In this document: positions 18,687 to 29,888 of the stretch, in pieces | Position numbering within the stretch: the stretch's first letter is position 1 | Layout of the letters: each line of letters opens with the position of its first letter | From: Sphingomonas aurea | Lineage (GTDB): Bacteria; Pseudomonadota; Alphaproteobacteria; Sphingomonadales; Sphingomonadaceae | Direction: 5' to 3' | Length of the DNA: 64,000 nucleotides | NCBI RefSeq assembly: GCF_030678875.1 | Contig: NZ_JAUUDS010000001.1 | Coordinates: forward strand, 558,001 to 622,000 | The notes under the pieces: generated by a model | The model's input: the letters and a program-made list of their open reading frames with translations, nothing else | What the model was told of the DNA's origin: nothing | Databases searched by the model: none | Translations under genes and position numbers: made by a program

Positions 18687-19834
18687 CGCGGCATCTCCGG
18701 CAGGCTGACCGTGGCGATCGCCTGCGTCGCGATCCCCTCCTCGCGGCCGGTGAAGCCCAGCCGCTCCGTCGTCGTCGCCTTGACGCTGACCCGCGCGGGA
18801 TCGATCGTCAGGATCTCCGCGATCCGCGCGATCATCGCGGCGCGGTGCGGGCCAATTTTGGGCGCCTCGCACAGGATCGTCAGGTCGACGAAGTCGATCC
18901 GCCCGCCCTTGTCGGCGATCAGTGTCGCGGCATGGGCCAGGAACTGGTCGGATGCCGCCCCGCGCCACTGCGGGTCGCTCGGCGGGAAGTGGGTGCCGAT
19001 GTCACCGGCGGCGATGGTGCCGAGCAGCGCGTCGGTCAGTGCGTGGAGCACGACGTCGGCGTCGGAATGCCCGGACAGGCCGCGATCATGCGGGATCAGG
19101 ACACCGCCCAGCCATAGCTCCTCGCCCGCTTCCAGCCGGTGCACGTCGAAGCCGCTCGCCGATCGCGTTTCCCAGCGGATACGGGCCTCGGCGGCGGCGA
19201 AGTCTTCGGGATAGGTCACTTTTTCCAGCATCGCGTCGCCCTGCACCAACTCGACCCGTCCGCCAAGCGCCCGCACCATCTGCGCATCGTCGCTGGCATC
19301 CTCGCCCGCGGGCCAGGCGGCGTGGGCGCGGGCCAGCACGGCGATGCGGAAGCCCTGCGGCGTCTGGACCCGGTGCAGCCCCGCGCGTGGCACCAGCGTG
19401 CCGTCCTCGCGGTTGAGCGTGTCGACCACCGCGAGCGTCGGCACCGCGCCATCCGCCTCGTCAAGCGCCGCCAGCACGCGGTCGATCACCCCGGCCGGCA
19501 CGAACGGCCGCGCTGCGTCATGCACCAGCACCCGCGTCGTCTCCGATCCGAGCAGGTCCAGCCCGATCCTCACCGTATCGAGCCGTAGCACCCCGCCGAC
19601 ACCGATCCGCGCGTCCGCTCCGACGGCGTCGCGCGCCATCGCCTGCTGCCCCTCCGCGACCATCACCAGCACCGTGTCGATCCCCGGATGCTCGGCAAAG
19701 GCGCGATAGGCGTGCGCCAGCATCGGCTGTCCGGCAACAGGCGCATATTGCTTGGGTAGCGCAGTCCCCGCGCGCAGGCCGCGCCCGGCGGCGACGATCA
19801 GGGCGGCGGTGCGCGGGGCGGGGGCGTTGGTCAT
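18683..19834 (-). CDS. ispDF: Bifunctional IspD/IspF enzyme of the MEP isoprenoid pathway
   Basis: 383 residues fusing two non-consecutive MEP-pathway activities. The N-terminal cytidylyltransferase IspD has [20 protein letters not shown] and [11 protein letters not shown]. The C-terminal 2C-methyl-D-erythritol 2,4-cyclodiphosphate synthase IspF starts at about residue 225, with GFDVHRL metal ligands, [20 protein letters not shown] and [11 protein letters not shown]. Such fusions are common in alphaproteobacteria. ATG 19834 ([14 protein letters not shown]) is the natural start. The gene is divergent from dusB. dxr and uppS in this window belong to the same pathway. Confidence 0.97.
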   Translation of the reverse strand: MTNAPAPRTAALIVAAGRGLRAGTALPKQYAPVAGQPMLAHAYRAFAEHPGIDTVLVMVAEGQQAMARDAVGADARIGVGGVLRLDTVRIGLDLLGSETTRVLVHDAARPFVPAGVIDRVLAALDEADGAVPTLAVVDTLNREDGTLVPRAGLHRVQTPQGFRIAVLARAHAAWPAGEDASDDAQMVRALGGRVELVQGDAMLEKVTYPEDFAAAEARIRWETRSASGFDVHRLEAGEELWLGGVLIPHDRGLSGHSDADVVLHALTDALLGTIAAGDIGTHFPPSDPQWRGAASDQFLAHAATLIADKGGRIDFVDLTILCEAPKIGPHRAAMIARIAEILTIDPARVSVKATTTERLGFTGREEGIATQAIATVSLPEMPR

Positions 19835-19916
19835 CCGCCGCCGCCTAGCGTGCTCGGCCGCAGCTTGCCAGCGCGGGGCACAGCGCGTAGAGAGTGCCCG
19901 TTTTTCAGGCAGATCG

Positions 19917-20915
19917 ATGCGCACCCTCTCTCCCATCCAGATCGGACCCGTCCGGATCGACTGCCCGGTCGTGCTCGCACCGATGACCGGCGTCACCGAC
20001 ATGCCGTTCCGTACGCTCGTCCGCCGCTACGGTTCGGGCCTGAACGTCACCGAGATGATCGCCAGTCAGGCGGCGATCCGCGAGACGCGCCAGTCGATCC
20101 AGAAGGCGGCGTGGCACCTGTCGGAAGAGCCGGTGTCGATGCAACTCGTCGGCTGCACCCCGTACGAGATGGGTGAGGCGGCGAAGCTCGCCGAGGATCG
20201 CGGCGCCGCGATCATCGACATCAACATGGGCTGTCCTGTCCGGAAGGTGACGAACGGCGACGCTGGCTCCGCGCTGATGCGCGACCTGAAGCTCGCCGCA
20301 GAGCTGGTCCGTGCGGTGGTGAAGGCGGTGTCCGCGCCGGTGACGCTCAAGATGCGGATGGGCTGGTGCCACGACAGCCTGAACGCGCCCGAGCTGGCCC
20401 GCATCGCCGAGGATCTGGGCGTCCGCATGGTCACGGTCCACGGTCGCACCCGCAACCAGATGTACAAGGGGCAGGCCGACTGGCGCTTCGTCGCGGGCGT
20501 GAAGCAGGCGGTGTCGATCCCGGTCATCGTCAACGGCGACATCTGTTCGATCGAGGACGCCGAGGCGGCCCTCGACCAGTCGGGAGCCGACGGGCTGATG
20601 ATCGGGCGGGGTGCCTATGGCCGGCCCTGGCTGCTGAGGCAGGTGATGACCTGGCTGGCGGAGGGGCGGCGTGTACCCGATCCCGATCTGGACGAGCAGT
20701 ACCGCATCATCGTCGAGCATTATGAGGCGATGCTGTCCCACTATGGCAGCTTCACCGGCGTCAACATGGCCCGCAAGCATATCGGCTGGTATACCAAGGG
20801 ACTGCCGGGATCGGCCGAGTTCCGCAACGCGGTCAACCAGGAGCCGGGTGCCGACCGCGTGAAGGCGATGCTCGCCGAGTTCTACGCCCCCTGGCGCCGC
20901 CTTGCCGCAGCCTGA
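19917..20915 (+). CDS. dusB: tRNA-dihydrouridine synthase (NifR3/DusB)
   Basis: FMN enzyme reducing specific uridines in tRNA; 332 residues in a TIM-barrel plus helical domain. Visible are [16 protein letters not shown] at the N-terminus, [21 protein letters not shown] with the catalytic Cys, and the FMN-phosphate region [16 protein letters not shown]. It leads the classic nifR3-ntrBC group of alphaproteobacteria and overlaps ntrB by 14 bases. The role of a tRNA enzyme in this nitrogen operon is unexplained but conserved. Confidence 0.96.
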   Translation: MRTLSPIQIGPVRIDCPVVLAPMTGVTDMPFRTLVRRYGSGLNVTEMIASQAAIRETRQSIQKAAWHLSEEPVSMQLVGCTPYEMGEAAKLAEDRGAAIIDINMGCPVRKVTNGDAGSALMRDLKLAAELVRAVVKAVSAPVTLKMRMGWCHDSLNAPELARIAEDLGVRMVTVHGRTRNQMYKGQADWRFVAGVKQAVSIPVIVNGDICSIEDAEAALDQSGADGLMIGRGAYGRPWLLRQVMTWLAEGRRVPDPDLDEQYRIIVEHYEAMLSHYGSFTGVNMARKHIGWYTKGLPGSAEFRNAVNQEPGADRVKAMLAEFYAPWRRLAAA

Positions 20916-21960
20916 GCCGGTACCCGGCGACCGTCCGGATTATGCCGAGCTGTTCGCCGCGCTGCCAGTCGCGGTGCTGGTGATCGATCCTGACGACCGC
21001 ATCACCCACGCCAATGCCGTCGCCGAGCAGATGCTGTGCGTGTCGGAGCGGCTGATGCTGGGCCAGCCGCTCGCCGCCATCCTGCCGCCGCCGCAGGGGC
21101 TGGAGGCGGGGGACGGCTTCGGTTTCGCGGTCTATGACATCGCCATCGAGACGGTCAGAGGCATTCGCATGCGGGTGGACTTCGTCGAAACCGGTATCGC
21201 CGACCATCCTGGCTGGCGCGTCGTGACGCTCCACAACGCGGCCGGATCGCGCCGCCTTGCCCAGTCGAGCGATCGCTCCTCCGGCGCGCGGGCGGCGGTG
21301 GGCGCGGCGGCGATGCTGGCGCACGAGATCCGCAACCCGCTGTCCGGTATCCGCGGTGCCGCGCAACTGCTCGGCCCGGGCGAGCTGACCTGTCTCATCA
21401 CCACCGAGGTCGATCGCATCGCGGGGCTGATCGACCGGATGCAGGAATTCGGCGACACCCGCCCGCTGCCGCTGTCGGGCGAGAATATCTACCCGCTGCT
21501 GGCGCATGTCCGCGGCGTCGCGCAGGCCGGGTTTGCGCGCGGGGTGCGGATCGAGGAGCGCTACGATCCGTCGCTCCCGCTGGCACTGGTCAACCGCGAC
21601 GCGCTGACCCAGGTGCTCATCAACCTCTTGAAGAACGCCCGCGAGGCCGTTGCCGGCGTGCGCGAGCCGCTGTTGACGATTACCACCGGCTACCGCCACG
21701 GCATCACCCGCTCCGACGGCGGCCAGCGCGTGCCGCTTCCGATCGAGGTCTGCGTCATCGACAACGGCCCCGGCGCCCCCGCCGATATCGTCGAGCACCT
21801 GTTCGACCCCTTCGTGTCCGGCAAGCCGGAGGGGCAGGGGCTCGGCCTGGCGCTCGTCGACAAGCTGGTCCGCGACATGGGCGGGCTGGTCCAATATGCG
21901 CGCGAGGGCGATCCGCCCGCGACCATCCTCCGTCTCCTCCTGCCAAGGGCACAAGGATGA
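20902..21960 (+). CDS. ntrB: Nitrogen sensor histidine kinase NtrB (GlnL)
   Basis: 352-residue cytosolic kinase/phosphatase for NtrC, normally controlled by PII protein. It has an N-terminal PAS domain (about residues 15-125), a DHp helix with [21 protein letters not shown] (phosphoaccepting His, residues split across this motif) and an HATPase_c domain with [18 protein letters not shown] and GQGLGLALV. The start is a TTG at 20902 inside the dusB end; no ATG or GTG precedes the PAS domain, so the TTG is the only reasonable start. It overlaps ntrC by 4 bases. Confidence 0.93.
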   Translation: MPQPEPVPGDRPDYAELFAALPVAVLVIDPDDRITHANAVAEQMLCVSERLMLGQPLAAILPPPQGLEAGDGFGFAVYDIAIETVRGIRMRVDFVETGIADHPGWRVVTLHNAAGSRRLAQSSDRSSGARAAVGAAAMLAHEIRNPLSGIRGAAQLLGPGELTCLITTEVDRIAGLIDRMQEFGDTRPLPLSGENIYPLLAHVRGVAQAGFARGVRIEERYDPSLPLALVNRDALTQVLINLLKNAREAVAGVREPLLTITTGYRHGITRSDGGQRVPLPIEVCVIDNGPGAPADIVEHLFDPFVSGKPEGQGLGLALVDKLVRDMGGLVQYAREGDPPATILRLLLPRAQG

Positions 21961-23381
21961 GCAACATCCTGGTCTGCGACGACGATGCCGCGATCCGCAC
22001 GGTGGTGGCCCAGGCGCTGCGCCGCGCCGGGCACAGCGTGGCGACGGCCGACAGCCTGACCCAACTCGATCGGCAACTGGCCGCCGGAGCGCCCGACGTG
22101 CTCATCAGCGACGTCGTGCTGCCCGACGGCGACGGTATCGACCGGATGCGCGAGGTGGCGGAGCGCTTCCCAAGGCTGCCGGTCATCATCATGTCCGCGC
22201 GCAACACGCTGACCACCGCTGTGCGCGCCGCCGAGTCGGGGGCGTACGAATACCTGCCCAAGCCGTTCGACCTCGATGTGCTGACCCGCGCCGTGACCGG
22301 CGCTCTGGCGCGCAGCGGCACCGCGCCCGAGGCGGAACAGGCGGTCGAGGACGCCGCCCTGCCGCTGATAGGGCGGTCACCCGCGATGCAGGACGTGTAC
22401 CGGGTCATCGCGCGCGTCGTGTCCAACGACCTGACCGTGCTCGTCTCGGGCGAGTCGGGGACCGGCAAGGAGCTGGTCGCGCGCGCCGTCCACGATCTCG
22501 GCAATCGTCGCGCCGGGCCGTTCGTCGCGATCAACATGGCCGCGATCCCACGCGAGCTGATCGAGGCGGAACTGTTCGGGCATGAGCGGGGCGCCTTCAC
22601 CGGCGCCGCCCAGCGCGCGGCGGGGCGGTTCGAGCAGGCGGGCGGCGGCACCTTGTTCCTCGACGAGATCGGGGACATGCCGCTGGAGGCACAGACCCGC
22701 CTGCTCCGCGTGCTCCAGACCGGCGAGTTCACGACCGTCGGCGGCAGTCGCACGATCCGCGCCGACGTGCGCATCGTCGCCGCGACCAACCGCGACCTGA
22801 CCGACCAGGTTCGCACCGGCCAGTTCCGGGAGGACCTGTTCTACCGCCTCAACGTCGTTCCCGTCGCCCTGCCGGCGCTGCGGGAACGCGGGCCGGACGT
22901 TGCGCTCCTCGCCCAGCATTTCCTGGGCCGCGCCGCCGAGCAGGGCCTGCCCCGCCGCCGCCTCGCGCCTGATGCGGTCGCGGCGCTGGAGGCGCACGAC
23001 TGGCCCGGCAACGTGCGTGAGCTGGAAAACCTGATGCGCCGCCTCGCGGTGCTGGCACGCGACGAGGTGATCGACGGGGACGGCGTTCGCGCCATGCTCG
23101 GCGCCAGCGGAGTCGACGCGGCGACCGGCGCGGCGACCAGCGACGGGGATATCGCCGCCGCCGTCCGCGCCCTGATCGACCGCATCGCGCGCGAGCGGCC
23201 CGGCGCGCTCGACGATGGTTCGCTCTACGAACGCGTGATCGGCGAGGTCGAGCGGCCGCTGATCCTGACCATGCTCGCCCGCCACGGCCAGAACCAGCTA
23301 CGCGCCGCCCGCGCGATGGGCATCAACCGCAATACGCTGCGCAAGCGATTGACCGAGCTGAACATCGACATTCTCAAGTAA
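21957..23381 (+). CDS. ntrC: Nitrogen response regulator NtrC (GlnG)
   Basis: 474-residue sigma54-dependent activator. The receiver domain carries phosphoacceptor Asp52 (LISDVVLPDGDG). The AAA+ domain has Walker A GESGTGKE, the sigma54-contacting loop GAFTGA (residues 212-217) and Walker B GTLFLDEIGDMP. A Fis-type helix-turn-helix is at the C-terminus (NQLRAARAMGINRNTLRKRL). Together these make it competent for sigma54 activation of nitrogen-assimilation genes. It overlaps ntrB by 4 bases, indicating coupled translation. Confidence 0.97.
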   Translation: MSNILVCDDDAAIRTVVAQALRRAGHSVATADSLTQLDRQLAAGAPDVLISDVVLPDGDGIDRMREVAERFPRLPVIIMSARNTLTTAVRAAESGAYEYLPKPFDLDVLTRAVTGALARSGTAPEAEQAVEDAALPLIGRSPAMQDVYRVIARVVSNDLTVLVSGESGTGKELVARAVHDLGNRRAGPFVAINMAAIPRELIEAELFGHERGAFTGAAQRAAGRFEQAGGGTLFLDEIGDMPLEAQTRLLRVLQTGEFTTVGGSRTIRADVRIVAATNRDLTDQVRTGQFREDLFYRLNVVPVALPALRERGPDVALLAQHFLGRAAEQGLPRRRLAPDAVAALEAHDWPGNVRELENLMRRLAVLARDEVIDGDGVRAMLGASGVDAATGAATSDGDIAAAVRALIDRIARERPGALDDGSLYERVIGEVERPLILTMLARHGQNQLRAARAMGINRNTLRKRLTELNIDILK

Positions 23382-23483
23382 GTCATACCGCAAAGTGCTG
23401 ATTGCACGCCTCCAGCGTCCCAACCCGGCACGGCGGCGTTTTTGTGTGGCTTGGCTGCAACACCGCTGGTAAGGCGCGCAGCG

Positions 23484-25703
23484 ATGGATGCCGTCAATGA
23501 GGACCGGTCGATACTCCGCAAGCTGCGTGGCCGCAGCGGCCTACGCTACCTTGAGGCCGGCGTTTTGGCGTGCGCGATCCTCGCCGCGGCGATCAGCTAT
23601 CTGACCATCTTCGGTGACGGGCGTACCGACCGGCCGGTGCATCAGACCATCGTCGTCATCCTGCTGATCGCCAACATCATTCCCGGCGCGCTGCTGATCG
23701 TGCTTGCCGGCCGCCGCGTCGCGCTGCGGCGCGAGCCGGAGGCATCGTCGTCGGGCAGCCGTCGACTGCACGTCCGCCTCGTCGCCTCCTTTTCGGCGAT
23801 GGCGGCGGTGCCGATGCTGCTGGTCGTGATCGCTTCGTCGCTGCTGTTCCAGTTCGGCGTCGACTTCTTCTCGTCCGACCGGTCGCGCGGGATGATCGAA
23901 AATGCGATGTCGATCCCGAAGGAAAATCTGGGAATGGAGCTGTCGCGCGTCGCGCGCGAGGCGGAAGCGATGTCGGGCGACCTGTCCTTCTACCTACAAT
24001 CCCAGCCGCTCGACCAGCAGTTCAGCCGCTACCTGTTCGACCAGACCTATCGCCGCAATTTGTCCGAAGCGATGATCTTCCGGCCGGGCGAGGATCCGCT
24101 GGCAGTGCTGAACCCCTATGGCCGGCCGCTGCTCAGCCTGGTCAGTGCGGATATGATCGCCAAGCTAAACGCGGGCGCCAAGTTCGTGCTGGTCCGTCGC
24201 AACGACCGGGCCGGCGTCCTCGTCCCCTTCGCCGACCGGCCGGGCTATTACCTGTATGCCGCCCGCGTCTATGACGACGAGCTGCTCCGTCAGATCCGGC
24301 GCGGCGAAATGATGCTGACCGACTATCGCGGCTTGCAGGAGCGGTCGCGCGTTCTTCAGCTGCGCTTCAACATCGCCCTTTACGCCCTTTCGCTCCTCAT
24401 CATCGGCATCGCCGTGTGGATCGCATTGAAGGTCGCCGACAGACTGGTCAGCCCGATCGGCGATCTGGTCGTCGCCGCCCGCCGCGTCGCCGACGGTGAC
24501 CTGTCGACGCGCGTGCCCGATCCCGGCAGCCGCGACGAGGTGGCGGCGCTGGCGAATGCCTTCAATCAGATGACCGGCCGCATCCAGGAGCAGAATGGCG
24601 AGCTGTTGGCCGCCAACACCCAGCTCGACAGCCGCCGCGCGCTGATCGAGGCGGTGATGGCGGGCGTGTCGGCCGGTGTCATCGCCACCACGCCGGGCCG
24701 CACGATCAGCATTGCCAACGCCTCTGCCGGTCGCCTGCTCGGCGCCGACGCGAGCGGTATCGTCGGGCGCGAGCTGCGCGACGTCGCGCCGACGCTCGAC
24801 GCGCTCGTCGGCGGTGGGGTGCGCGAAGCGGTGGTCGAGGTCGGCAGCGGTGCCGCGGCGCGCACGCTCGCGGTGCGCTGCGCGGAGATCGACCGCGGCC
24901 CCATCCTGACCTTCGACGACGTGACGCAGCAGCTGTCCGACCAGCGTCGCGCCGCTTGGGCCGATGTCGCACGCCGCATCGCGCACGAGATCAAGAACCC
25001 GCTCACTCCGATCCAGCTCGCCGCCGAGCGGCTCCAGCGCCGCTACGGCAGCAAGATCGAGGCGGACGACGGCACCTTCCAGCGCCTGACCGAGACGATC
25101 GTCCGCCAGGTCGGCGACCTGCGCCGCATGGTCGATGAATTCTCCTCATTCGCGCGGATGCCGAAGCCCGTGTTCCGGATGGAGCCGCTGCTCGACACCG
25201 CCCGCCAGGCGATGTTCCTGCACGAGGTCGCGCACCCGACCATCCGGTTCGAGCTGGTCCATGACGATCCTGGCCCTAGCCTGGTCTGCGACCGGCGCCA
25301 GATCGGCCAGGCGCTGACCAACATCGTCAAGAATGCGGTCGAGGCGATCGAGGCGCGGGGCGGCGAGGGCGGCGAGATCGTAATGACCCTTGCCGAGCCG
25401 GTGCCCGACCAAATCGTGCTGACCGTCGCCGATAACGGCGTCGGCCTGCCCGAGGCACGCGATCGCATTGCCGAACCCTATATGACCACGCGTGCACGGG
25501 GCACCGGGCTGGGGCTGGCGATCGTCAAGAAGATCGTCGAGGAGCATGGCGGCACGATCGCCTTTTCCGACCGTCCCGGCGGCGGCACCGTCGTGACCAT
25601 GACCTTCGACGCGGCGCGGCTCGCGTCGCTCGACCACGGGGAACCCGAGCCCGAGCTGGCAGGGGAGGGCCAGCTCGCCGCACTCACACAGAATCGGATA
25701 TGA
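23484..25703 (+). CDS. ntrY: Membrane sensor kinase NtrY
   Basis: 739-residue membrane histidine kinase paired with NtrX, linked in other alphaproteobacteria to nitrogen, redox or envelope signals. There are three N-terminal transmembrane helices (about 24-43, 55-76, 97-120). An extracytoplasmic region follows, then a fourth helix at about 300-320, a HAMP domain (IALKVADRLVSPIGDLV) and a PAS segment. The DHp motif is RRIAHEIKNPLTPIQLAAER (phospho-His), and HATPase_c has NIVKNAVEA and GTGLGLAIVKKIVEEHGG. ATG 23484 is chosen for AAGG at 23471-23474; a TTG-type extension upstream looks non-coding. ntrX starts 4 bases after its stop. Confidence 0.95.
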   Translation: MDAVNEDRSILRKLRGRSGLRYLEAGVLACAILAAAISYLTIFGDGRTDRPVHQTIVVILLIANIIPGALLIVLAGRRVALRREPEASSSGSRRLHVRLVASFSAMAAVPMLLVVIASSLLFQFGVDFFSSDRSRGMIENAMSIPKENLGMELSRVAREAEAMSGDLSFYLQSQPLDQQFSRYLFDQTYRRNLSEAMIFRPGEDPLAVLNPYGRPLLSLVSADMIAKLNAGAKFVLVRRNDRAGVLVPFADRPGYYLYAARVYDDELLRQIRRGEMMLTDYRGLQERSRVLQLRFNIALYALSLLIIGIAVWIALKVADRLVSPIGDLVVAARRVADGDLSTRVPDPGSRDEVAALANAFNQMTGRIQEQNGELLAANTQLDSRRALIEAVMAGVSAGVIATTPGRTISIANASAGRLLGADASGIVGRELRDVAPTLDALVGGGVREAVVEVGSGAAARTLAVRCAEIDRGPILTFDDVTQQLSDQRRAAWADVARRIAHEIKNPLTPIQLAAERLQRRYGSKIEADDGTFQRLTETIVRQVGDLRRMVDEFSSFARMPKPVFRMEPLLDTARQAMFLHEVAHPTIRFELVHDDPGPSLVCDRRQIGQALTNIVKNAVEAIEARGGEGGEIVMTLAEPVPDQIVLTVADNGVGLPEARDRIAEPYMTTRARGTGLGLAIVKKIVEEHGGTIAFSDRPGGGTVVTMTFDAARLASLDHGEPEPELAGEGQLAALTQNRI

Positions 25704-25707
25704 ACTG

Positions 25708-27081
<1,374 letters not shown>

Positions 27082-27200
27082 CTGTGGACGGAATGCCGCC
27101 GACTACCTAGATATGGCAGCGGCCGTCCGTCGGGCGGCCTGCCGACGCCGGTAAACGGTGCGATTGCGGGCCATGGTCCGCCAACAAGAAGGCTTGCCGA
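27082..27200 (+). promoter_or_regulatory. ntrX-hfq intergenic region
   Basis: 119 bases, the largest gap in the nitrogen/RNA block, probably holding an hfq promoter. A CTAGATATGG stretch (about 27107-27116) is the most AT-rich, -10-like part. A GC stem GGCCG...CGGCC (27121-27139) lies in the likely leader. AAGAAGG at 27186-27192 is a good ribosome-binding site for hfq. Confidence 0.35.
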
Positions 27201-27698
27201 ATGGCCGACAAACCGACCTCGCTTCAGGACCTTTTCCTGAACGCTCTGCGCCGTTCCAAGGTGCCGGTGACCATGTTCCTGGTGAAGGGCGTGAAGCTCC
27301 AGGGCATCGTGACCTGGTTCGACAATTTCTCCGTGCTGCTCCGCCGCGACGGCCAGTCGCAGCTGATCTACAAGCATGCCATCTCCACGATCATGCCGGG
27401 CGGCACCTTCGATGCCGACGCGATCGTTGCGCAGGTCGGTGAGAACCAGCGCAAGACGCCGCTGCTCCAGGAGCTGTTTCTCAACGCGGTTCGCAAGTCC
27501 GAGGACAGCGTGACCATGTTCCTCATCAACGGGGTCATGCTCCAGGGGCAGATCGCCGGGTTCGACCTGTTCTGCATGCTCCTCCAGCGCGAGGGCATGG
27601 TGCAGCTGGTCTACAAGCATGCTGTGTCGACCATCCAGCCGGCGCGCCCGCTGAACCTGGCGGAAGAGCAGAACGGCCCGGCGGACGAGGAGGATTGA
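27201..27698 (+). CDS. hfq: Hfq RNA chaperone with two tandem Sm domains
   Basis: 165 residues, twice the usual Hfq size. Sm domain 1 spans about 7-67 ([20 protein letters not shown] ... [11 protein letters not shown]) and domain 2 about 88-150 ([20 protein letters not shown] ... [14 protein letters not shown]). They are joined by a linker of about 20 residues and followed by an acidic tail (DEED). Both keep the Sm2 YKHA motif (57-60, 138-141) and the proximal-face Gln and Phe. The rim Arg patch is RRSK in domain 1 but RKSED in domain 2, so the two halves probably bind RNA differently. A trimer of such chains would recreate the six-subunit ring. Fused double Hfq is known from sphingomonads such as Novosphingobium. 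It is coupled to hflX by a 4-base overlap. Confidence 0.95.
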   Translation: MADKPTSLQDLFLNALRRSKVPVTMFLVKGVKLQGIVTWFDNFSVLLRRDGQSQLIYKHAISTIMPGGTFDADAIVAQVGENQRKTPLLQELFLNAVRKSEDSVTMFLINGVMLQGQIAGFDLFCMLLQREGMVQLVYKHAVSTIQPARPLNLAEEQNGPADEED

Positions 27699-28987
27699 GC
27701 ACCGGTTTCGAGCGTGATCGCGACGAGTTCACCCGCGGCGCGCGGGCGATCGTCGTGCTGCCCGACCGTGGTGACTCGACCCGCGACGCTGAGGCGCGGC
27801 TGGAGGAGAGCGCCGGCCTGGCCGCCGCCATCGGCATCGATGTCGTCGACCGTGTCGCCGTTCGCGTCCGTGCGCCCCGTGCCGCGACGCTGATCGGCAG
27901 CGGTCAGATCGAGGAACTGGCGACCCGCGTCGCGATGGAAGATGCCGCGCTCGTCGTCGTCGACGCGCCGCTCACCCCCATCCAGCAGCGCAACTGGGAA
28001 ACCGCGCTGAAGGCGAAGGTGATCGACCGCACGGGCCTGATCCTCGAGATTTTTGGCGAGCGGGCCGCAACGGCCGAGGGGCGGTTGCAGGTCGAGCTGG
28101 CCCATCTCGACTATCAGTCCGGCCGGCTGGTGCGCAGCTGGACCCATCTGGAGCGCCAGCGCGGCGGCTTCGGCTTTCTCGGCGGACCCGGCGAAACCCA
28201 GATCGAGGCCGATCGCCGCCTGATCCGCGACCGCATGGCGCGCCTTCGCCGTGAGCTGGAACAGGTCAGCCGGACACGCGGCCTGCACCGCGAGCGGCGC
28301 CAGCGTGCGCCCTGGCCTGTCATCGCGCTGGTCGGCTATACCAATGCCGGAAAATCGACGCTGTTCAACCGCTTGACCGGTGCCGACGTCATGGCGGAAA
28401 ACCTGCTCTTCGCCACGCTCGATCCCACGTTGCGTCAGATCGCGCTGCCGGGGATCGACAAGGCGATCCTGTCGGACACAGTCGGCTTCGTCTCCGACCT
28501 CCCGACCCAGCTTGTCGCGGCGTTCAAGGCGACGCTCGAGGAAGTGGTATCGGCCGACCTGCTGATCCATGTCCGCGACATCGCCCATCCCGATACCGAG
28601 GCGCAGCGGACCGACGTCGAACAGGTGTTGGCGGACCTGGGTGTCGACGAGTCGACGCCGCGGTTCGAGGCGTGGAACAAACTCGACCTGCTGGACGGCG
28701 AGGAGCGCGAGGACGTGCTCGGCGACGCGGCACGCAGGGAAGGGGTGATGACCATCTCCGCCTTGACCGGGGAGGGGGTCGACGAGCTGATCGCCGCGGT
28801 CGCCGCCAAGCTGACCGAGGGGCATCGCCGCTACTGCATCGACCTGCCGGCCGGCGACGGCGCCAGCCTGGCCTGGCTCCACGCCCATGGCGAGGTGGTC
28901 GCGCAGCATAGCGAGGACGACGTGACCCAGGTCGATGTCCGCCTGGCGCAGGAGGATTATGCCAGGTTCATGCGCCGGCTTGCTTGA
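27695..28987 (+). CDS. hflX: GTPase HflX
   Basis: 430-residue TRAFAC GTPase that binds the 50S subunit and splits or rescues stalled ribosomes. The N-terminal HflX domain has [12 protein letters not shown], and the G-domain has [16 protein letters not shown] (G1), [10 protein letters not shown] (G3) and NKLDLLDG (G4). The start is a TTG at 27695 interlocked with the hfq stop (TTGA), giving [12 protein letters not shown]; no other start precedes the conserved region. The 3' end overlaps convergent mazG by 20 bases. hfq-hflX linkage is ancient in proteobacteria. Confidence 0.95.
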   Translation: MSTGFERDRDEFTRGARAIVVLPDRGDSTRDAEARLEESAGLAAAIGIDVVDRVAVRVRAPRAATLIGSGQIEELATRVAMEDAALVVVDAPLTPIQQRNWETALKAKVIDRTGLILEIFGERAATAEGRLQVELAHLDYQSGRLVRSWTHLERQRGGFGFLGGPGETQIEADRRLIRDRMARLRRELEQVSRTRGLHRERRQRAPWPVIALVGYTNAGKSTLFNRLTGADVMAENLLFATLDPTLRQIALPGIDKAILSDTVGFVSDLPTQLVAAFKATLEEVVSADLLIHVRDIAHPDTEAQRTDVEQVLADLGVDESTPRFEAWNKLDLLDGEEREDVLGDAARREGVMTISALTGEGVDELIAAVAAKLTEGHRRYCIDLPAGDGASLAWLHAHGEVVAQHSEDDVTQVDVRLAQEDYARFMRRLA

Positions 28988-29705
28988 CCTGACCCCATAA
29001 CGCCTCCTTCTGGTCGAGCGTCAGGGCCGCGAAGCCGGTGCCCGCGATCCGTTCCATCGCCGCGAACCGCCGTTCGAACTTGGCGTTTGCGGATCGCAGC
29101 GCCTGTTCGCCGTCGACGCCGCGATGCCGTGCCCAGTTGACGACGCTGAACAGCAGGTCGCCGACCTCCTCGGCGAGCGTGTCAGGGGGCGCGGCATCGA
29201 CCTCTGCCAGTTCCTCATCGATCTTGGCGCGTGGGCCGCTCGCGTCGGGCCAGTCGAAGCCGACCCGGGCGGCGCGGCGTTGCAGCTTCTCGGCGCGTTG
29301 CAAAGCCGGCAGGCCGAGGGCGACACCATCCAACGCGCCGCCGTCGGGACGCTCGGCCGCCTTCATCGCCTCCCAGTCTGGCCGGGTGGCGCTTTCACCA
29401 AAGATGTGGGGATGGCGGCGTTCCATCTTGTCGGCAATGGAGCAGGCGACATCGTCGAAGGTAAAGTGGCCATTTTCCTCGGCGATCCGGCTCTGGAACA
29501 CGACCTGAAGCAGCAGGTCACCGAGTTCGTCGCGGACGTCGTCCACGTCGCCACGCTCGATTGCGTCGGCGACTTCATAGGCTTCCTCGATCGTATAGGG
29601 TGCGATCGTCTCCCAGCGCTGCGCAACGTCCCAGTCGCAGCCATGCTCAGGATCGCGCAGCCGCGCCATGATCGCGAGCAGTCGGGCAAGCCCCTCTTCA
29701 GCCAT
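28968..29705 (-). CDS. mazG: Nucleoside triphosphate pyrophosphohydrolase MazG
   Basis: Hydrolyses NTPs or dNTPs to NMP and pyrophosphate, a house-cleaning role; 245 residues with two MazG domains. In domain 1 the metal-binding helices read PYTIEEAYEVADAIERGD and VRDELGDLLLQVVFQ (acidic ExxE and ExxD). Domain 2 near residues 150-215 has IDEELAEVDAA and LAEEVGDLLFSVVNWAR. It is the last gene of the mltB-to-mazG minus-strand series. It begins 21 bases after the 53-residue membrane protein gene, downstream of an AT-rich palindrome that may provide its own promoter. Confidence 0.95.
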   Translation of the reverse strand: MAEEGLARLLAIMARLRDPEHGCDWDVAQRWETIAPYTIEEAYEVADAIERGDVDDVRDELGDLLLQVVFQSRIAEENGHFTFDDVACSIADKMERRHPHIFGESATRPDWEAMKAAERPDGGALDGVALGLPALQRAEKLQRRAARVGFDWPDASGPRAKIDEELAEVDAAPPDTLAEEVGDLLFSVVNWARHRGVDGEQALRSANAKFERRFAAMERIAGTGFAALTLDQKEALWGQVKQAGA

Positions 29706-29716
29706 ACATCGATCCG

Positions 29717-29730
29717 ATAATATATATTAT
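29717..29730. promoter_or_regulatory. AT-only palindrome upstream of mazG
   Basis: A perfect 14-bp palindrome of only A and T (ATAATATATATTAT), a striking composition break in such a GC-rich region. It lies 12-25 bases before the mazG start and covers the stop codon of the small membrane protein gene. It contains several -10-like hexamers on the minus strand (CATAAT, TATATT), so a short-leader mazG promoter or an operator is possible. Confidence 0.4.
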
Positions 29731-29888
29731 GTAAAATAAGAGAACAGGAGAAAGCCGATCGCGAAGATTGCTGCCCATGCACTAACCATCAGTACCGTCG
29801 TCCTCATCGGCACGCGCCGCGCCGCCAATGCGGCGATCGGCAGGATCAGCACCAGCAGGTAGAAGATCAACGATGGCGTGGAGTTCAC
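29727..29888 (-). CDS. Small 53-residue two-helix membrane protein
   Basis: Starts with GTG at 29888 and stops with TAA at 29727-29729. Two hydrophobic helices, about residues 7-22 (LIFYLLVLILPIAALAA) and 33-51 (VLMVSAWAAIFAIGFLLFSYF), flank a basic turn (RRVPMR), predicting an inner-membrane hairpin with the turn in the cytoplasm. The start interlocks with the MBL hydrolase stop (GTGA, 4 bases), the same coupling seen between accepted genes here, which supports it being real. Function unknown; its shape recalls the membrane anchors found near clan AA aspartic proteases in sphingomonads, but no protease domain follows. Confidence 0.65.
   Translation of the reverse strand: MNSTPSLIFYLLVLILPIAALAARRVPMRTTVLMVSAWAAIFAIGFLLFSYFT

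Noticed and set aside
21132..21458. Small Ser-rich frames antisense to ntrB and ntrC
   Set aside because: Third-position GC artefacts without start signals or domains.
23450..23475. Possible sigma54 -24/-12 element before ntrY (GG-N10-GC within TTGGCTGCAACACCGCTGG)
   Set aside because: Spacing fits but the -12 half reads CCGC instead of TTGC and the -24 half is degenerate; too weak to annotate.
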